From assembly GCA_022822905.1 (NCBI GenBank), contig JAJDYE010000017.1:124001-188000 (forward strand): a stretch of 64,000 nt of DNA, written 5' to 3'. Below, piece by piece: positions 6,993 through 24,445 of this stretch (position 1 is the first letter of the stretch; each line of letters begins with the position of its first letter). The translations under genes were made by a program, and so were the position numbers. Below the pieces are notes generated by a model. The model saw only the letters and a list, made by a program, of their open reading frames with translations. It made no database searches and had not been told where the DNA came from. Origin of the DNA: Acidimicrobiia bacterium. Lineage in GTDB: Bacteria; Actinomycetota; Acidimicrobiia; Acidimicrobiales; Bin134.

Positions 6993-7571
6993 ATGGAAAA
7001 TCCCCGCCCCGAGAAAGTGGCTGTCGTGGACGAGGTGCGCGACCGCATCTCCTCCACCGAGGCGGTGGTCCTCACCGACTACCGCGGCCTCGACGTGCCG
7101 GCCTTGGCCGATCTGCGCCGCCAGCTGCGCGAGGCCGGCGGCGAATACAAGGTGTACAAGAACACCCTCACCCGTTTCGCGGCCCGCGAGCTGAACCTCG
7201 ACTTGGACGAGATGCTGGTGGGCCCCACTGCGCTGGCTTTCGTTGGCAACCGAGAAGACGGCACCCCCGGCGACGCGGTGTCGTTGGCCAAGGCCCTGTG
7301 CCAGTACGCCGAGGACTCCAGCTTCCTGTCGATCAAGGGAGGGGTGCTCGACGGTCAGGTGCTCTCATCCGACGAGGTGAGCGCCCTGTCCAAACTGGGC
7401 ACCCGAGACGAGATCCTGGCTGAAATCGTCGGGCTGCTGGAAGCCCCCTTGACCGAGATGGCCGGGCTGCTGGAAGCCCCGCTGGTGGAGATGGCAGGCC
7501 TACTGGACGCTCCGCTGGTCGAGACGGCCGGACTGCTGGAGTCGCTGAGCGAGAAGGGCGGCGGCGCATGA
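6993..7571 (+). CDS. rplJ: 50S ribosomal protein L10 with repeated C-terminal tail
   Basis: A 192-residue L10. The N-terminal rRNA-binding domain is clear (VDEVRDRIS, VVLTDYRGLDVPALADLRRQLREA, YKVYKNTLTRFA). The C-terminal helix that docks L7/L12 dimers is built from near-identical 11-residue units beginning GLLEAPL, GLLEAPL, GLLDAPL and GLLES (residues 147-192). In other bacteria this helix binds two or three L12 dimers, so repeat number may set stalk stoichiometry. GGAAGG upstream of the ATG. Confidence 0.97.
   Translation: MENPRPEKVAVVDEVRDRISSTEAVVLTDYRGLDVPALADLRRQLREAGGEYKVYKNTLTRFAARELNLDLDEMLVGPTALAFVGNREDGTPGDAVSLAKALCQYAEDSSFLSIKGGVLDGQVLSSDEVSALSKLGTRDEILAEIVGLLEAPLTEMAGLLEAPLVEMAGLLDAPLVETAGLLESLSEKGGGA
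7431..7529 (+). repeat. Three in-frame 33-bp tandem repeats inside rplJ
   Basis: Units 7431-7463, 7464-7496, 7497-7529 each encode GLL(E/D)APL(T/V)E(M/T)A; a degenerate fourth begins at 7530. They code the L12-binding helix. Confidence 0.9.
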
Positions 7572-7640
7572 CCCCGCTCAATCACGCCAGCGCAAACGAT
7601 CGATAACCACTAACCACTGACAAAGGAATGAGAAACAGCC

Positions 7641-8036
7641 ATGTCCAAAGTTGACGAGATTCTGGACTCCATCGGGTCCATGACCGTGCTCGAGCTCTCC
7701 GAGCTCAAAGAAGCCTTCAAAGAGCGCTTCAACGTAGAGGCGGCGGCCCCTGCCGCAGCCATGCCCATGATGATGGCCCCGGGCGCCGCCGACGGCGGAG
7801 ACGGCGGAGGCGCTGCTGAGGAGCAGAACGAATTCGACGTGGTCCTGACCAGCGCGGGCGAAAAGAAGATCCAGGTCATCAAAGAGGTGCGCACCCTCAC
7901 CAACCTGGGCCTAAAAGACGCCAAAGAGCTGGTGGACAACGCCCCCAAGCCCGTCTTGGAGAAGGCCTCCAAGGAGGACGCCGAAAAGGCCAAGGAGCTC
8001 ATCGAAGCCGCAGGTGGGGCTGTCGAGCTCAAGTAG
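7641..8036 (+). CDS. rplL: 50S ribosomal protein L7/L12
   Basis: A 131-residue L12. N-terminal dimerisation domain ([23 protein letters not shown]), Ala/Gly/Met hinge, and the C-terminal factor-binding domain ([47 protein letters not shown]). Multiple dimers bind L10 and recruit EF-G and EF-Tu. AAAGGAATGAG precedes the ATG. The stop codon lies in a 9-bp hairpin. Confidence 0.98.
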   Translation: MSKVDEILDSIGSMTVLELSELKEAFKERFNVEAAAPAAAMPMMMAPGAADGGDGGGAAEEQNEFDVVLTSAGEKKIQVIKEVRTLTNLGLKDAKELVDNAPKPVLEKASKEDAEKAKELIEAAGGAVELK

Positions 8037-8043
8037 CTCGACA
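8021..8043 (+). terminator. Hairpin over the rplL stop codon (attenuator or processing site)
   Basis: A perfect 9-bp stem TGTCGAGCT/AGCTCGACA (8021-8029, 8035-8043) with a 5-base loop that contains part of the TAG. No U-tract follows, so it is more likely an attenuator or RNase processing point between rplL and rpoB than a full terminator. Confidence 0.4.
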
Positions 8044-8081
8044 ACAGCCCAGTTACCAGCAAAATTCATGTCGGGCTTGGC

Positions 8082-8110
8082 TTGTAAACCATGCCCGCGC
8101 CGCGTATCAT
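8082..8110 (+). promoter_or_regulatory. Candidate promoter of rpoB-rpoC
   Basis: TTGTAA (8082-8087), 17-base spacer, TATCAT (8105-8110). The same TATCATT sequence is the -10 box of the rplC and rplM promoters. The remaining leader to 8257 holds a small hairpin GTATCA/TGATAC overlapping the box and no gene. Confidence 0.5.
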
Positions 8111-8257
8111 TCCTTGATACCCGCTCGCTTGTCTCCCCGGCCACGCCTTCTCCCTTGTCGCGGCCGCGTTTACGGGATTCCGTCGTCCCGTTGACGTTCA
8201 GGGATTCAGGCAGCACACCGGCGTTGCCCATCCACCACACCACCTCAGGAGCTCACC

Positions 8258-15769
<7,512 letters not shown>

Positions 15770-15835
15770 ACTTAAACTTGGAGCGCGGCCTTTGCTGCGC
15801 CCTCAATCTTGTTCCAATCAGCCCTAGGAAGTGCT

Positions 15836-16207
15836 GTGCCCACGATTCAGCAGCTGGTGCGTAAAGGTCGCCAGTCCAAATTCCGCAAGGAGAAGACGCC
15901 GGCTCTGAAGGGCGCGCCCCAGCGACGGGGGGTTTGCACCCGGGTTTACACAACAACCCCGAAAAAGCCGAACTCCGCACTCCGGCGAGTGGCCCGCGTC
16001 CGCTTGACCAGCGGAATGGAGGTCACCGCCTACATTCCCGGAGAGGGGCACAACCTCCAGGAGCACTCCATCGTGCTGGTGCGCGGCGGTCGAGTTCGCG
16101 ACCTGCCCGGCGTCCGCTACAAGATCATCCGCGGCACCCTCGACACGTCGGGAGTCACCGACCGCCGTCAGGCCCGCAGCCGCTACGGCGCCAAGAAGGA
16201 CGCATAA
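15836..16207 (+). CDS. rpsL: 30S ribosomal protein S12
   Basis: A 123-residue S12 starting at GTG ([11 protein letters not shown]), 5 bases after AGGAAG. The decoding-site loops [11 protein letters not shown] and [10 protein letters not shown] are present, with Lys at the PKKPNS position where streptomycin resistance mutations occur. First gene of the str operon (rpsL-rpsG-fusA-tuf-rpsJ). The 66-base gap after rpoC holds only a 7-bp hairpin (15783-15800) without a U-tract. Confidence 0.97.
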   Translation: MPTIQQLVRKGRQSKFRKEKTPALKGAPQRRGVCTRVYTTTPKKPNSALRRVARVRLTSGMEVTAYIPGEGHNLQEHSIVLVRGGRVRDLPGVRYKIIRGTLDTSGVTDRRQARSRYGAKKDA

Positions 16208-16249
16208 GATGTTCGGCGATTTCTGCGGCACTGAGGGAGAGGCCTAGTC

Positions 16250-16720
16250 ATGCCGCGCAAGGGCCCGGCGGGGCGACGCGACCTTCCCAACGACCCGGTC
16301 TACGACTCTTTGCTCGTCACCCAATTCGTCAACAAGATCCTGCAACGGGGCAAGCGCTCCACCGCAGAGCGAATTGTGTACGGCGCACTCGACATCGTGG
16401 AGGAGAAGACCAGCGCCGAGCCGCTGGGCACCCTGAAGCGAGCCGTGGACAACGTGCGCCCCCAACTCGAGGTGCGCAGCCGCCGAGTCGGCGGCGCCAC
16501 CTATCAAGTCCCCGTGGACGTTCGCCCTCGACGGGCGAACACCCTGGCCATCCGCTGGATCGTCAACCACGCCCGAGAGCGGCGTGAACGCACGATGATG
16601 GATCGGTTGGCCAACGAAATCCTGGATGCCTCCAATGGCCTGGGTGCGTCGGTAAAGCGGCGCGACGACTTGCACAAGATGGCAGAGTCGAACCGGGCCT
16701 TCGCCCATTACCGCTGGTAA
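16250..16720 (+). CDS. rpsG: 30S ribosomal protein S7
   Basis: A 156-residue S7, the primary 3'-domain assembly protein and usual translational repressor of the str operon. Characteristic parts: [51 protein letters not shown] and the C-terminal FAHYRW. Ribosome-binding site GAGGGAGAGG upstream. Normal bacterial length. Confidence 0.98.
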   Translation: MPRKGPAGRRDLPNDPVYDSLLVTQFVNKILQRGKRSTAERIVYGALDIVEEKTSAEPLGTLKRAVDNVRPQLEVRSRRVGGATYQVPVDVRPRRANTLAIRWIVNHARERRERTMMDRLANEILDASNGLGASVKRRDDLHKMAESNRAFAHYRW

Positions 16721-16742
16721 GCGGCTTTACCCCCTGAGCGAC

Positions 16743-18821
16743 ATGTCTCGTCACCCGCTGGAAAAGACCCGCAACATTGGCATCATGGCCCACATTGACG
16801 CGGGCAAAACCACGTGTACCGAGCGCATCCTCTACTACACCGGCAAGGCCTACAAGCTCGGGGAGGTCCACGACGGTGCCGCCACCATGGACTGGATGGA
16901 GCAAGAGCAAGAGCGAGGCATCACCATCACCTCGGCCGCCACCACTGCGGAGTGGGCCGGGCACCGGATCAACATCATCGACACCCCCGGCCATGTGGAT
17001 TTCACCATGGAGGTGGAGCGCTCTCTGCGGGTGCTGGACGGCGCGGTGGCCCTGTTCGACGGTGTGGCCGGGGTGGAGCCCCAGTCGGAAACGGTGTGGC
17101 GCCAGGCCAACAAGTACGGCGTCCCCCGGATCTGCTTCATCAACAAGCTCGACCGCACCGGCGCCAACTTCGAGCGCGCCGTGCTCACCATTTCCGAGCG
17201 GCTGCGGGCCAATACCGCCATAGTGCAGCTTCCCATCGGGATCGAAGCCGACCTGCTCGGCGTGGTCGACCTGGTGGAGATGCAGGGCCTGGTGTGGCGG
17301 GGCGACGACTTGGGCGCGACCTGGGATGTCACCGAGATCCCCGACGACCTCAAGGACAAAGCCGAGGAGGCTCGTCTGGAGCTCATCGACCTGCTCACCC
17401 AGTTCGATGAGAACCTGCTTGAGAAGTACATCGAAGACGAGGACTCGATCACTCCCGCCGATCTGCGGGCCTCGCTGCGAACCTGCACCCTGTCGCTGGA
17501 CATCGTGCCGGTGCTGTGCGGGTCGGCCTTCAAGAACAAGGGCGTGCAGCCGCTGTTGGACGCGATAATCGAATACCTCCCCTCCCCGCTGGACGTCCCC
17601 GCGGTCAAAGGCACCCACAAGGGGGAGGAGTGCGAACGGCCCACCGATGACGAGGCCCCGTTCAGCGCGCTGGCCTTCAAGATCATGAGCGACCCCCACG
17701 TGGGCAAGCTCACCTATTTCCGGGTGTACAGCGGCCAACTGGAGAAAGGCGGTCAGGCGGTGAACCCCCGCACCGGACGCAAGGAGCGGATCGGTCGCAT
17801 CCTGGAGATGCATGCCAACGACCGGGAAGACCTCGACATCGTCCGGGCCGGCGACATCGTGGCCGGCATCGGGCTCAAGGACGTGCGCACCGGCGACACC
17901 CTGACCCACCCCAACCATCCCATCGAGCTGGAGCAGATGGACTTCCCCGACCCGGTGATCCAGGTGGCGGTGGAACCCCGGACCAAAGCCGATCAGGACA
18001 AGCTGGGCAAGGCCATGTCGGCCCTGGCCGAAGAGGATCCCACCTTCCAGGTCCGCACCGACGAGGAGACCGCGCAAACCCTCATCGCCGGGATGGGCGA
18101 GCTGCACCTCGAAGTGCTGGTAGAGCGGATGCTGCGGGAGTTCAACGTGGACGCCTCGGTGGGCAAGCCCCAGGTGGCCTACCGGGAGACCGTCTCCGCG
18201 GCGGTATCCAAGTTCACCTATACCCACAAGAAGCAGACGGGCGGCTCGGGCCAGTACGCCGAGATCACCTTCAACCTGGAGCCGAACGACCCCGGCAAGG
18301 GCTACGAGTTTGCCAGCGAGGTCAGCGGGGGGCGCATCCCCAAGGAGTACATCCCGGCCGTGGACAGCGGCATGCAAGACGCCATGACCACCGGGCCTCT
18401 GGCCGGTTTCCCGGTGGTCGATCTCAAGGTAACCCTCACCGACGGCAAGCACCATGATGTGGACTCGTCAGATATGGCCTTCAAGATCGCGGCCACCGCC
18501 GCCTTCCGCGAGGCCGCCCGCCAGGCCAAACCCGTCCTGCTGGAACCGATCATGGCCGTCGATGTGGTGACTCCCGAGGAGTACATGGGCGACGTGATCG
18601 GAGACTTGAACGGTCGGCGGGGAAAGATCGACAGCATGGAGCAGCGGGGTCGTGAACAAATTGTCAAGGCCCATGTGCCACTATCGGAAATGTTCGGGTA
18701 CGCTACCGAACTCCGGTCGCGAACACAGGGGCGTGCAACGCACACCATGCAGTTCGACACCTACCGGCAGGCGCCTGTAAAGGTGCAAGAGGAGATCGTC
18801 GCCCGCATTCGGGGCGAGTAA
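16743..18821 (+). CDS. fusA: Elongation factor G
   Basis: A 692-residue EF-G. G1 motif AHIDAGKTT, switch [14 protein letters not shown] motif ([12 protein letters not shown]), then domain II, domain III with GELHLEV, and domain IV with GGSGQYAEI and [13 protein letters not shown]. It drives ribosomal translocation with GTP. Starts 22 bases after rpsG; the upstream CCCCTGAGCG is a poor Shine-Dalgarno, so expression may rely on coupling. Confidence 0.98.
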   Translation: MSRHPLEKTRNIGIMAHIDAGKTTCTERILYYTGKAYKLGEVHDGAATMDWMEQEQERGITITSAATTAEWAGHRINIIDTPGHVDFTMEVERSLRVLDGAVALFDGVAGVEPQSETVWRQANKYGVPRICFINKLDRTGANFERAVLTISERLRANTAIVQLPIGIEADLLGVVDLVEMQGLVWRGDDLGATWDVTEIPDDLKDKAEEARLELIDLLTQFDENLLEKYIEDEDSITPADLRASLRTCTLSLDIVPVLCGSAFKNKGVQPLLDAIIEYLPSPLDVPAVKGTHKGEECERPTDDEAPFSALAFKIMSDPHVGKLTYFRVYSGQLEKGGQAVNPRTGRKERIGRILEMHANDREDLDIVRAGDIVAGIGLKDVRTGDTLTHPNHPIELEQMDFPDPVIQVAVEPRTKADQDKLGKAMSALAEEDPTFQVRTDEETAQTLIAGMGELHLEVLVERMLREFNVDASVGKPQVAYRETVSAAVSKFTYTHKKQTGGSGQYAEITFNLEPNDPGKGYEFASEVSGGRIPKEYIPAVDSGMQDAMTTGPLAGFPVVDLKVTLTDGKHHDVDSSDMAFKIAATAAFREAARQAKPVLLEPIMAVDVVTPEEYMGDVIGDLNGRRGKIDSMEQRGREQIVKAHVPLSEMFGYATELRSRTQGRATHTMQFDTYRQAPVKVQEEIVARIRGE

Positions 18822-18857
18822 TCAGGGGCAAAAGAGCCCGTTTTCGGAGGATGAAAA

Positions 18858-20048
<1,191 letters not shown>

Positions 20049-20053
20049 CTCTC

Positions 20054-20374
20054 ATGGCGGCAGGACAGAAGATCCGCATTCGGCTGAAGGCCTACGATCA
20101 CGAGATCATCGACCAATCCACGAAGAAAATCGTGGAGACGGTCAAGCGCACTCAGGCCGATCTGCGGGGACCTGTTCCGCTGCCCACCGAAAAGCACCGC
20201 TTCACCGTGATCCGGTCACCCCACAAGGACAAAGACAGCCGCGAGCACTTCGAAATCCGCATCCACAAGCGCTTGCTCGACATCGTGGATCCCGGTCCGA
20301 AGACTGTGGACTCCCTCCAGAGGCTGGACCTGCCCGCGGGCGTCGACATCGAGATCAAGCTCCAGCACGGCTGA
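20054..20374 (+). CDS. rpsJ: 30S ribosomal protein S10
   Basis: A 106-residue S10 ([45 protein letters not shown]). It is also the NusG/NusB partner in antitermination. It follows tuf after 5 bases. In most bacteria rplC follows directly; here four metabolic genes intervene, so S10 is transcribed with the str operon rather than with L3. Confidence 0.98.
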   Translation: MAAGQKIRIRLKAYDHEIIDQSTKKIVETVKRTQADLRGPVPLPTEKHRFTVIRSPHKDKDSREHFEIRIHKRLLDIVDPGPKTVDSLQRLDLPAGVDIEIKLQHG

Positions 20375-20409
20375 GTTTCGGCCCGGACGGCTGACCGACT
20401 CATAGTGGT

Positions 20410-21579
20410 GTGGCCTTCCAGGTAATCCTGCTCCGGGTCTCCGGACCCGACCGCCCTGGGCTGTTCGCCGCCCTGCTCAACGTGCTGACCGCCGGCGGGG
20501 CCCAAATCCAAGACGTGGAGCAGGTGGTCATTCGCCGCCAGCTCACCCTGGGCATCGTGATGGAGGTTCCCCCCGGTCAAGACCTGCTCAAAGACCTGCT
20601 GCTGTTCGGCTGGGAGCAAAAGGTCACCGTGGAGTTCGACGTGGTCGATCCCACCCCCACCGCCCATAGCGGCGCCTACGCCGTCACCGTGCTGGGCCGC
20701 GAGCTGACTCCGGCGATGTTGGCCACCACCGCCACTGCCATCGCCGAGGGAGGCGGCAACATCAACCGCATCGTGCGCCTATCCCGTTATCCCATCTACA
20801 GCTATGAACTGCTCGTGGAGGGAGGCGACGCCGACGCCATCCGGCGCAACCTCCTGTCGGTGGCCGGGGCCAATCCCGAATTCGACGTGGCCGTCCAGCG
20901 GGAGGGTCTGGCCCGCCGGGCCAAGCGGGTGGCCCTGCTCGATGTGGACTCCACCCTCATCCAGGACGAGATGATCGACCTTCTGGCCGCCGAGGCGGGT
21001 TGTGTGGAGGTGTGTCAGAAGCTGACCGAGCAGGCCATGCGGGGGGAGATCGACTTCGAGACCGCCCTGCGAGACCGGGTTCGCCTCATGGCCGGGTTGG
21101 ACGAGCCGGCATTGGAGCGGGCGTGGGATCAGGTCACCCTCACCCCTGGCGCCCGCACTTTCCTCACCACCCTTCAACGGCTGGGTTTCACCATTGCCAT
21201 CGTGAGCGGCGGCTTCACCCGGTTCTGCAATCGGCTGAAGAGGGATTTCGATCTCGACTACGCCTACGCCAACACGCTGGAAATGGTGGACGGCAAGCTC
21301 ACCGGGAACCTGGAGGGTCCGATCGTGGACCGGGGCCGCAAAGCTGAGATTCTCCACGAGATCGCCGCTGCCGAGGGGGTTTCTTCCGAGCAGGTGGTAG
21401 CGGTGGGCGACGGCGCCAACGATATCGACATGCTCACCGCAGCCGGGCTGGGCATCGCCTTCAATGCCAAGCCCAAGGTCCGCCAGGCCGTGGACACCGC
21501 GGTGAGCGTCCCCTACCTCGACGCAGTGCTGTTCGTGTTGGGCGTCAGCCGCGAAGAGGTAGAGGCCGAGGGGATCTGA
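20410..21579 (+). CDS. serB: Phosphoserine phosphatase with tandem ACT domains
   Basis: A 389-residue SerB. The first ~180 residues contain two ACT-like domains (ILLRVSGPDRPGLFAALLNVL; YAVTVLGRELTPAMLATT), which sense serine in related enzymes. The HAD phosphatase follows: nucleophile motif DVDSTLIQDE, SGGFTRF, and GDGANDIDML. It hydrolyses O-phosphoserine to serine, the last step of serine synthesis, in the cytoplasm. GTG start 35 bases after rpsJ; no obvious Shine-Dalgarno. Probably reads through from the str operon. Confidence 0.92.
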   Translation: MAFQVILLRVSGPDRPGLFAALLNVLTAGGAQIQDVEQVVIRRQLTLGIVMEVPPGQDLLKDLLLFGWEQKVTVEFDVVDPTPTAHSGAYAVTVLGRELTPAMLATTATAIAEGGGNINRIVRLSRYPIYSYELLVEGGDADAIRRNLLSVAGANPEFDVAVQREGLARRAKRVALLDVDSTLIQDEMIDLLAAEAGCVEVCQKLTEQAMRGEIDFETALRDRVRLMAGLDEPALERAWDQVTLTPGARTFLTTLQRLGFTIAIVSGGFTRFCNRLKRDFDLDYAYANTLEMVDGKLTGNLEGPIVDRGRKAEILHEIAAAEGVSSEQVVAVGDGANDIDMLTAAGLGIAFNAKPKVRQAVDTAVSVPYLDAVLFVLGVSREEVEAEGI

Positions 21580-21591
21580 ATAGCTGTTGAG

Positions 21592-22461
21592 ATGAACTTC
21601 GACCCGCCGCCTATTCGCAGTCTGCTGTTCGTGCCGGCCAATCGGGCCGACAGAATGCAAAAGGCGCTGGCCTCCGACGCCGACGGGGTGGTGTTCGACC
21701 TGGAAAGCGCCATCACCCGGGGCACGGCCGCTGAGGCCCGGGCCAACGTCGCCCAGGCGCTGGAATCGCACAATCCTGATCAGCCCGCGGTGCTCGTGAG
21801 GGTCTCCGCAGTGGGCACCGACGATTTCGCACCCGATATTGAGGCGTGCCTTCACCCCTTGCTCACCGCGGTGATGCTTCCTCAGGTCGCCCATCCTGAC
21901 GAGGTGTCCATCACCCACGATGCCCTCGACGGCACCAACACCCTCATCATGCCCCTGGTGGAAACTGCTTCGGCCGTGCGCTTGGCCTATGAATTGGCCA
22001 CTGCCTCTGATCGAGTCGCCTACATGGGCGGCGCCACCGGACGACATGGCGACCTGGGTCGCTCAGTGGGTTTCCAGTGGACTCCCGAGGGAACGGAGAC
22101 TCTCTATCTGCGTCAAAAGGTGTTGATCGACGTCCGGGCCGCCGAGGTGCCCAACCCGCTGTCCGGCCTCTGGGGCACCATCGACGACCTCGACGGCCTC
22201 ACGCGGCTCGCCCGCCAAACCCGCCAGTTCGGCTACGAGGGGATGATGGTCATCCACCCCAGCCACATCCCGATCGTTAACCAGATCTTCTCTCCCGCCC
22301 CCACCGAGATCGACGCCTGGCATCGCCTCATCGCCGCCGTCGAGGAGCACGAAGCCCGAGGTGTCGGCGCCTTCCGCTACGAAGGCCGGCTCATCGACCA
22401 CGCCCACCTCCTCACCGCCCGACAAAACCTCACCCGCGCCAAGCGGCTCAAACTCATCTAA
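21592..22461 (+). CDS. HpcH/HpaI aldolase / citrate lyase beta-like protein (CitE family)
   Basis: A 289-residue TIM-barrel protein of the CitE/malyl-CoA lyase family. Seen: RSLLFVPANR at the start, VVFDLESAI (the metal-binding Glu; the next Asp usual in DLEDAV is Ser here), LPQV, PLVETASAVRLAYEL, GATGRHGDLGRS and GMMVIHPSHIPIVNQIF. There are no citF or citD genes near, so citrate lyase itself is unlikely; an acyl-CoA (malyl- or citramalyl-CoA-like) lyase or thioesterase is more plausible. Lies 12 bases after serB, same strand. Confidence 0.8.
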   Translation: MNFDPPPIRSLLFVPANRADRMQKALASDADGVVFDLESAITRGTAAEARANVAQALESHNPDQPAVLVRVSAVGTDDFAPDIEACLHPLLTAVMLPQVAHPDEVSITHDALDGTNTLIMPLVETASAVRLAYELATASDRVAYMGGATGRHGDLGRSVGFQWTPEGTETLYLRQKVLIDVRAAEVPNPLSGLWGTIDDLDGLTRLARQTRQFGYEGMMVIHPSHIPIVNQIFSPAPTEIDAWHRLIAAVEEHEARGVGAFRYEGRLIDHAHLLTARQNLTRAKRLKLI

Positions 22462-22519
22462 CCAAGAGGATTCGCTCTCCGGCAGCAGAAACAAGCCGCG
22501 GGAGTGGTACAAAACGGCT

Positions 22520-23020
22520 ATGGGACAGACCACATTCGGAGACTCGACAATCAACACCGGCGGCGACCTCCCAGCAGTGGGGTCGGCGGCGCCGGCATTC
22601 ACGCTGACCGGCGGCGACTTGGCCCCGGTCACGCTGGAGGGCCTGGCCGGCCGCAACGTGGTGCTCAACATATTCCCCAGCATCGACACCGGGGTGTGCC
22701 AGGCCAGCGTGCGCGCCTTCAACGAGCGAGCCGCCAGCCTCGACAACACAACCGTGGTCTGCGCTTCCATGGACCTGCCCTTCGCCGGGTCCCGGTTCTG
22801 CGGGGCTGAGGGCATCGAGAACGTGACCATCGGCTCCATTTTCCGCAACCGCGAATTCTTGGACGACTACGGCGTGGAGATGGTCGACGGCCCCCTGTCC
22901 GGCCTCACCGCCCGAGCGGTGGTTGTCATCGCTCCCGACGGCACCGTGGCCCACACCGAGTTGGTAGGCGCCATCGCCACCGAGCCCGACTACGACGCCG
23001 CCCTCGCCGCCTGCTCCTGA
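22520..23020 (+). CDS. tpx: Thiol peroxidase (Tpx, atypical 2-Cys peroxiredoxin)
   Basis: A 166-residue peroxiredoxin. The peroxidatic cysteine lies in SIDTGVCQASVRAFN and the resolving cysteine in DLPFAGSRFCGAEGIENV, both diagnostic of the Tpx subfamily. It reduces peroxides using thioredoxin. The ATG at 22520 gives the usual length and the family N-terminus (GQTTFGDSTINTGGDLPAVGS); a longer upstream frame overlaps citE and is not credible. TACAAA lies 6 bases before the ATG, hinting at its own start. Confidence 0.95.
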   Translation: MGQTTFGDSTINTGGDLPAVGSAAPAFTLTGGDLAPVTLEGLAGRNVVLNIFPSIDTGVCQASVRAFNERAASLDNTTVVCASMDLPFAGSRFCGAEGIENVTIGSIFRNREFLDDYGVEMVDGPLSGLTARAVVVIAPDGTVAHTELVGAIATEPDYDAALAACS

Positions 23021-23034
23021 CCGGGGCTAACCCG

Positions 23035-24198
23035 TCATTTGGGAGTGAACACCCGGTCCATCAGGTGGCGGATGCGATCCCCTAGGGGCTCGCGGTCCGG
23101 ATGCTGGGCTGCTTCGGCGTCCTCGAGCTCCTGCACGACCTCATGGCGCTCGAGGTAGCTGGACAAGAAGGCCTGGATGGTGGCGGCGGCGGGTAGGGCC
23201 AACACTGCCCCCACTGCTCCGAGCAGGAGGCTTCCAACGATTACCGAGCCGAAGGCCACGGTCACGTGTATCTCCATGGTGTGGGCGGTCACCTTGGGCT
23301 GGAGCAGGTAGTTCTCCACCTGCTGGTACACCACAATGGCGATCAAAATAGCCAGCCCTGTGGAGGGCTGATCCAACAGCCCGATGATCACGGGCAGCGC
23401 CCCGGCAATGTAGGTGCCGATAACCGGGACGAACTGCGATATCAGGCCCACCCACATGGCCATCGGCATCGGGAACGGCGCTCCCACCAGCCAGAACACC
23501 AGCCAGTGGACCAAGAACGAGATCACCGCCAAGATCAGCCGGCTGTAGATGTACCCCCCGGTCTTGTCAATCGCCAGATTCCAGATGCTCAGCACTTGGC
23601 GCTGATGCTCGGGCGACAACAGGGAGCAGATGTTGCGGCGCAGTTTGGGGCCTTCGGCCACCAGATAAAACGTGAACAACGCGATGGTCAGGATCTGGAA
23701 TAAGACCTGCAAGACGGTGGCACCGAGATTGATCAGATTGTCGGCCAGCCGGGTGGCCAAGTTGGCCACTGCGCCACCCTCTTGAAACTCATCAAGCAAC
23801 CCTTGGGCGTCGACCTCGATATCGAATGTGTCCTCCAGCCAGTCCTCTATGTCGTTGATGTACCCGGGGGCGTCGTCGGCGAACTCACCGATCTGGTCGG
23901 CCAGAACCGTGCCAATGGCCCACAGAAACAACCCCACTGCCGCCAGCAACGCCAGGAACATGATCCCGGTGCCGACACCTCGGCGAATGCCCATCCTCTC
24001 CATGCCGTTCACCGCAGGCTCCAGCGCGAAAGACAGGAAGAACGACACCAGCAAGATCACGATGAGCGTCTTCAGCTCCGCGATCAGCCACCCCAGCACG
24101 TACAGCCCGCCGAGAGCCGCTGCGCCGGTCAGGATGGCCCGAAATAGCCATGGCGGTACTTTCCGGGACGGTGTCTCTTCAGGCGAAACTTCGTCCAC
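23035..24198 (-). CDS. AI-2E family transporter (PerM/TqsA-like membrane protein)
   Basis: A 387-residue polytopic membrane protein. Paired N-terminal helices, a central soluble loop (FADDAPGYINDIEDWLEDTFDIEVDA), and a C-terminal cluster of helices including the family-typical ISQFVPVIGTYIAGALPVIIGL and QQVENYLLQPKV. Members are putative permeases, some exporting autoinducer-2, others sodium/proton antiporters; the substrate here is unknown. It is the only minus-strand gene within the ribosomal block. GTG start 6 bases after TAACGT, so probably leaderless. Confidence 0.85.
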   Translation of the reverse strand: MDEVSPEETPSRKVPPWLFRAILTGAAALGGLYVLGWLIAELKTLIVILLVSFFLSFALEPAVNGMERMGIRRGVGTGIMFLALLAAVGLFLWAIGTVLADQIGEFADDAPGYINDIEDWLEDTFDIEVDAQGLLDEFQEGGAVANLATRLADNLINLGATVLQVLFQILTIALFTFYLVAEGPKLRRNICSLLSPEHQRQVLSIWNLAIDKTGGYIYSRLILAVISFLVHWLVFWLVGAPFPMPMAMWVGLISQFVPVIGTYIAGALPVIIGLLDQPSTGLAILIAIVVYQQVENYLLQPKVTAHTMEIHVTVAFGSVIVGSLLLGAVGAVLALPAAATIQAFLSSYLERHEVVQELEDAEAAQHPDREPLGDRIRHLMDRVFTPK

Positions 24199-24204
24199 GG
24201 TTTC

Positions 24205-24210
24205 ACGTTA
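24205..24210 (-). promoter_or_regulatory. Candidate -10 box for leaderless AI-2E-family gene
   Basis: TAACGT on the minus strand, exactly 6 bases before the GTG at 24198; no Shine-Dalgarno sequence present. Confidence 0.4.
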
Positions 24211-24237
24211 ACCCTCGCCTTTTGCCCGATTGGGGAT

Positions 24238-24266
24238 TTGGCCATTCCACCAGCAACCGCTATCAT
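24238..24266 (+). promoter_or_regulatory. Candidate promoter of the rplC-led S10 operon
   Basis: TTGGCC (24238-24243), 17-base spacer, TATCAT (24261-24266) followed by T, as in the rpoB and rplM promoters. The leader to 24445 is about 170 bases and without a gene; it could hold an S10-operon-type control element, but I see no structure I can name. Confidence 0.55.
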
Positions 24267-24445
24267 TTGCATTTCGTGCCGGCTCCCGTCGGCGCTGTTC
24301 GTGTCAAACGACGTCCGTCTAGGCCTGCAAGGTGCAATCACCCTGCTCCAGGAACCGGACGGCACAACCGAAGCCCGCTCCGCCGGAGAGTCCCACCAAG
24401 TGGGTCTGCACCCGTGCGGAGCGTTCGCGTGAAGGCAGGGTCGCG

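Noticed and set aside
16563..18455. 630-codon frame antisense to fusA
   Set aside because: Mirror of EF-G coding bias with no recognisable protein features.
21592..22461. True citrate lyase beta subunit
   Set aside because: No alpha or gamma subunit genes nearby and the DLEDAV motif is altered; kept as a CitE-family protein without gene symbol.
24332..24445. Upstream extension of rplC
   Set aside because: No L3 similarity before residue AIVG; a ribosome-binding site precedes ATG 24446.
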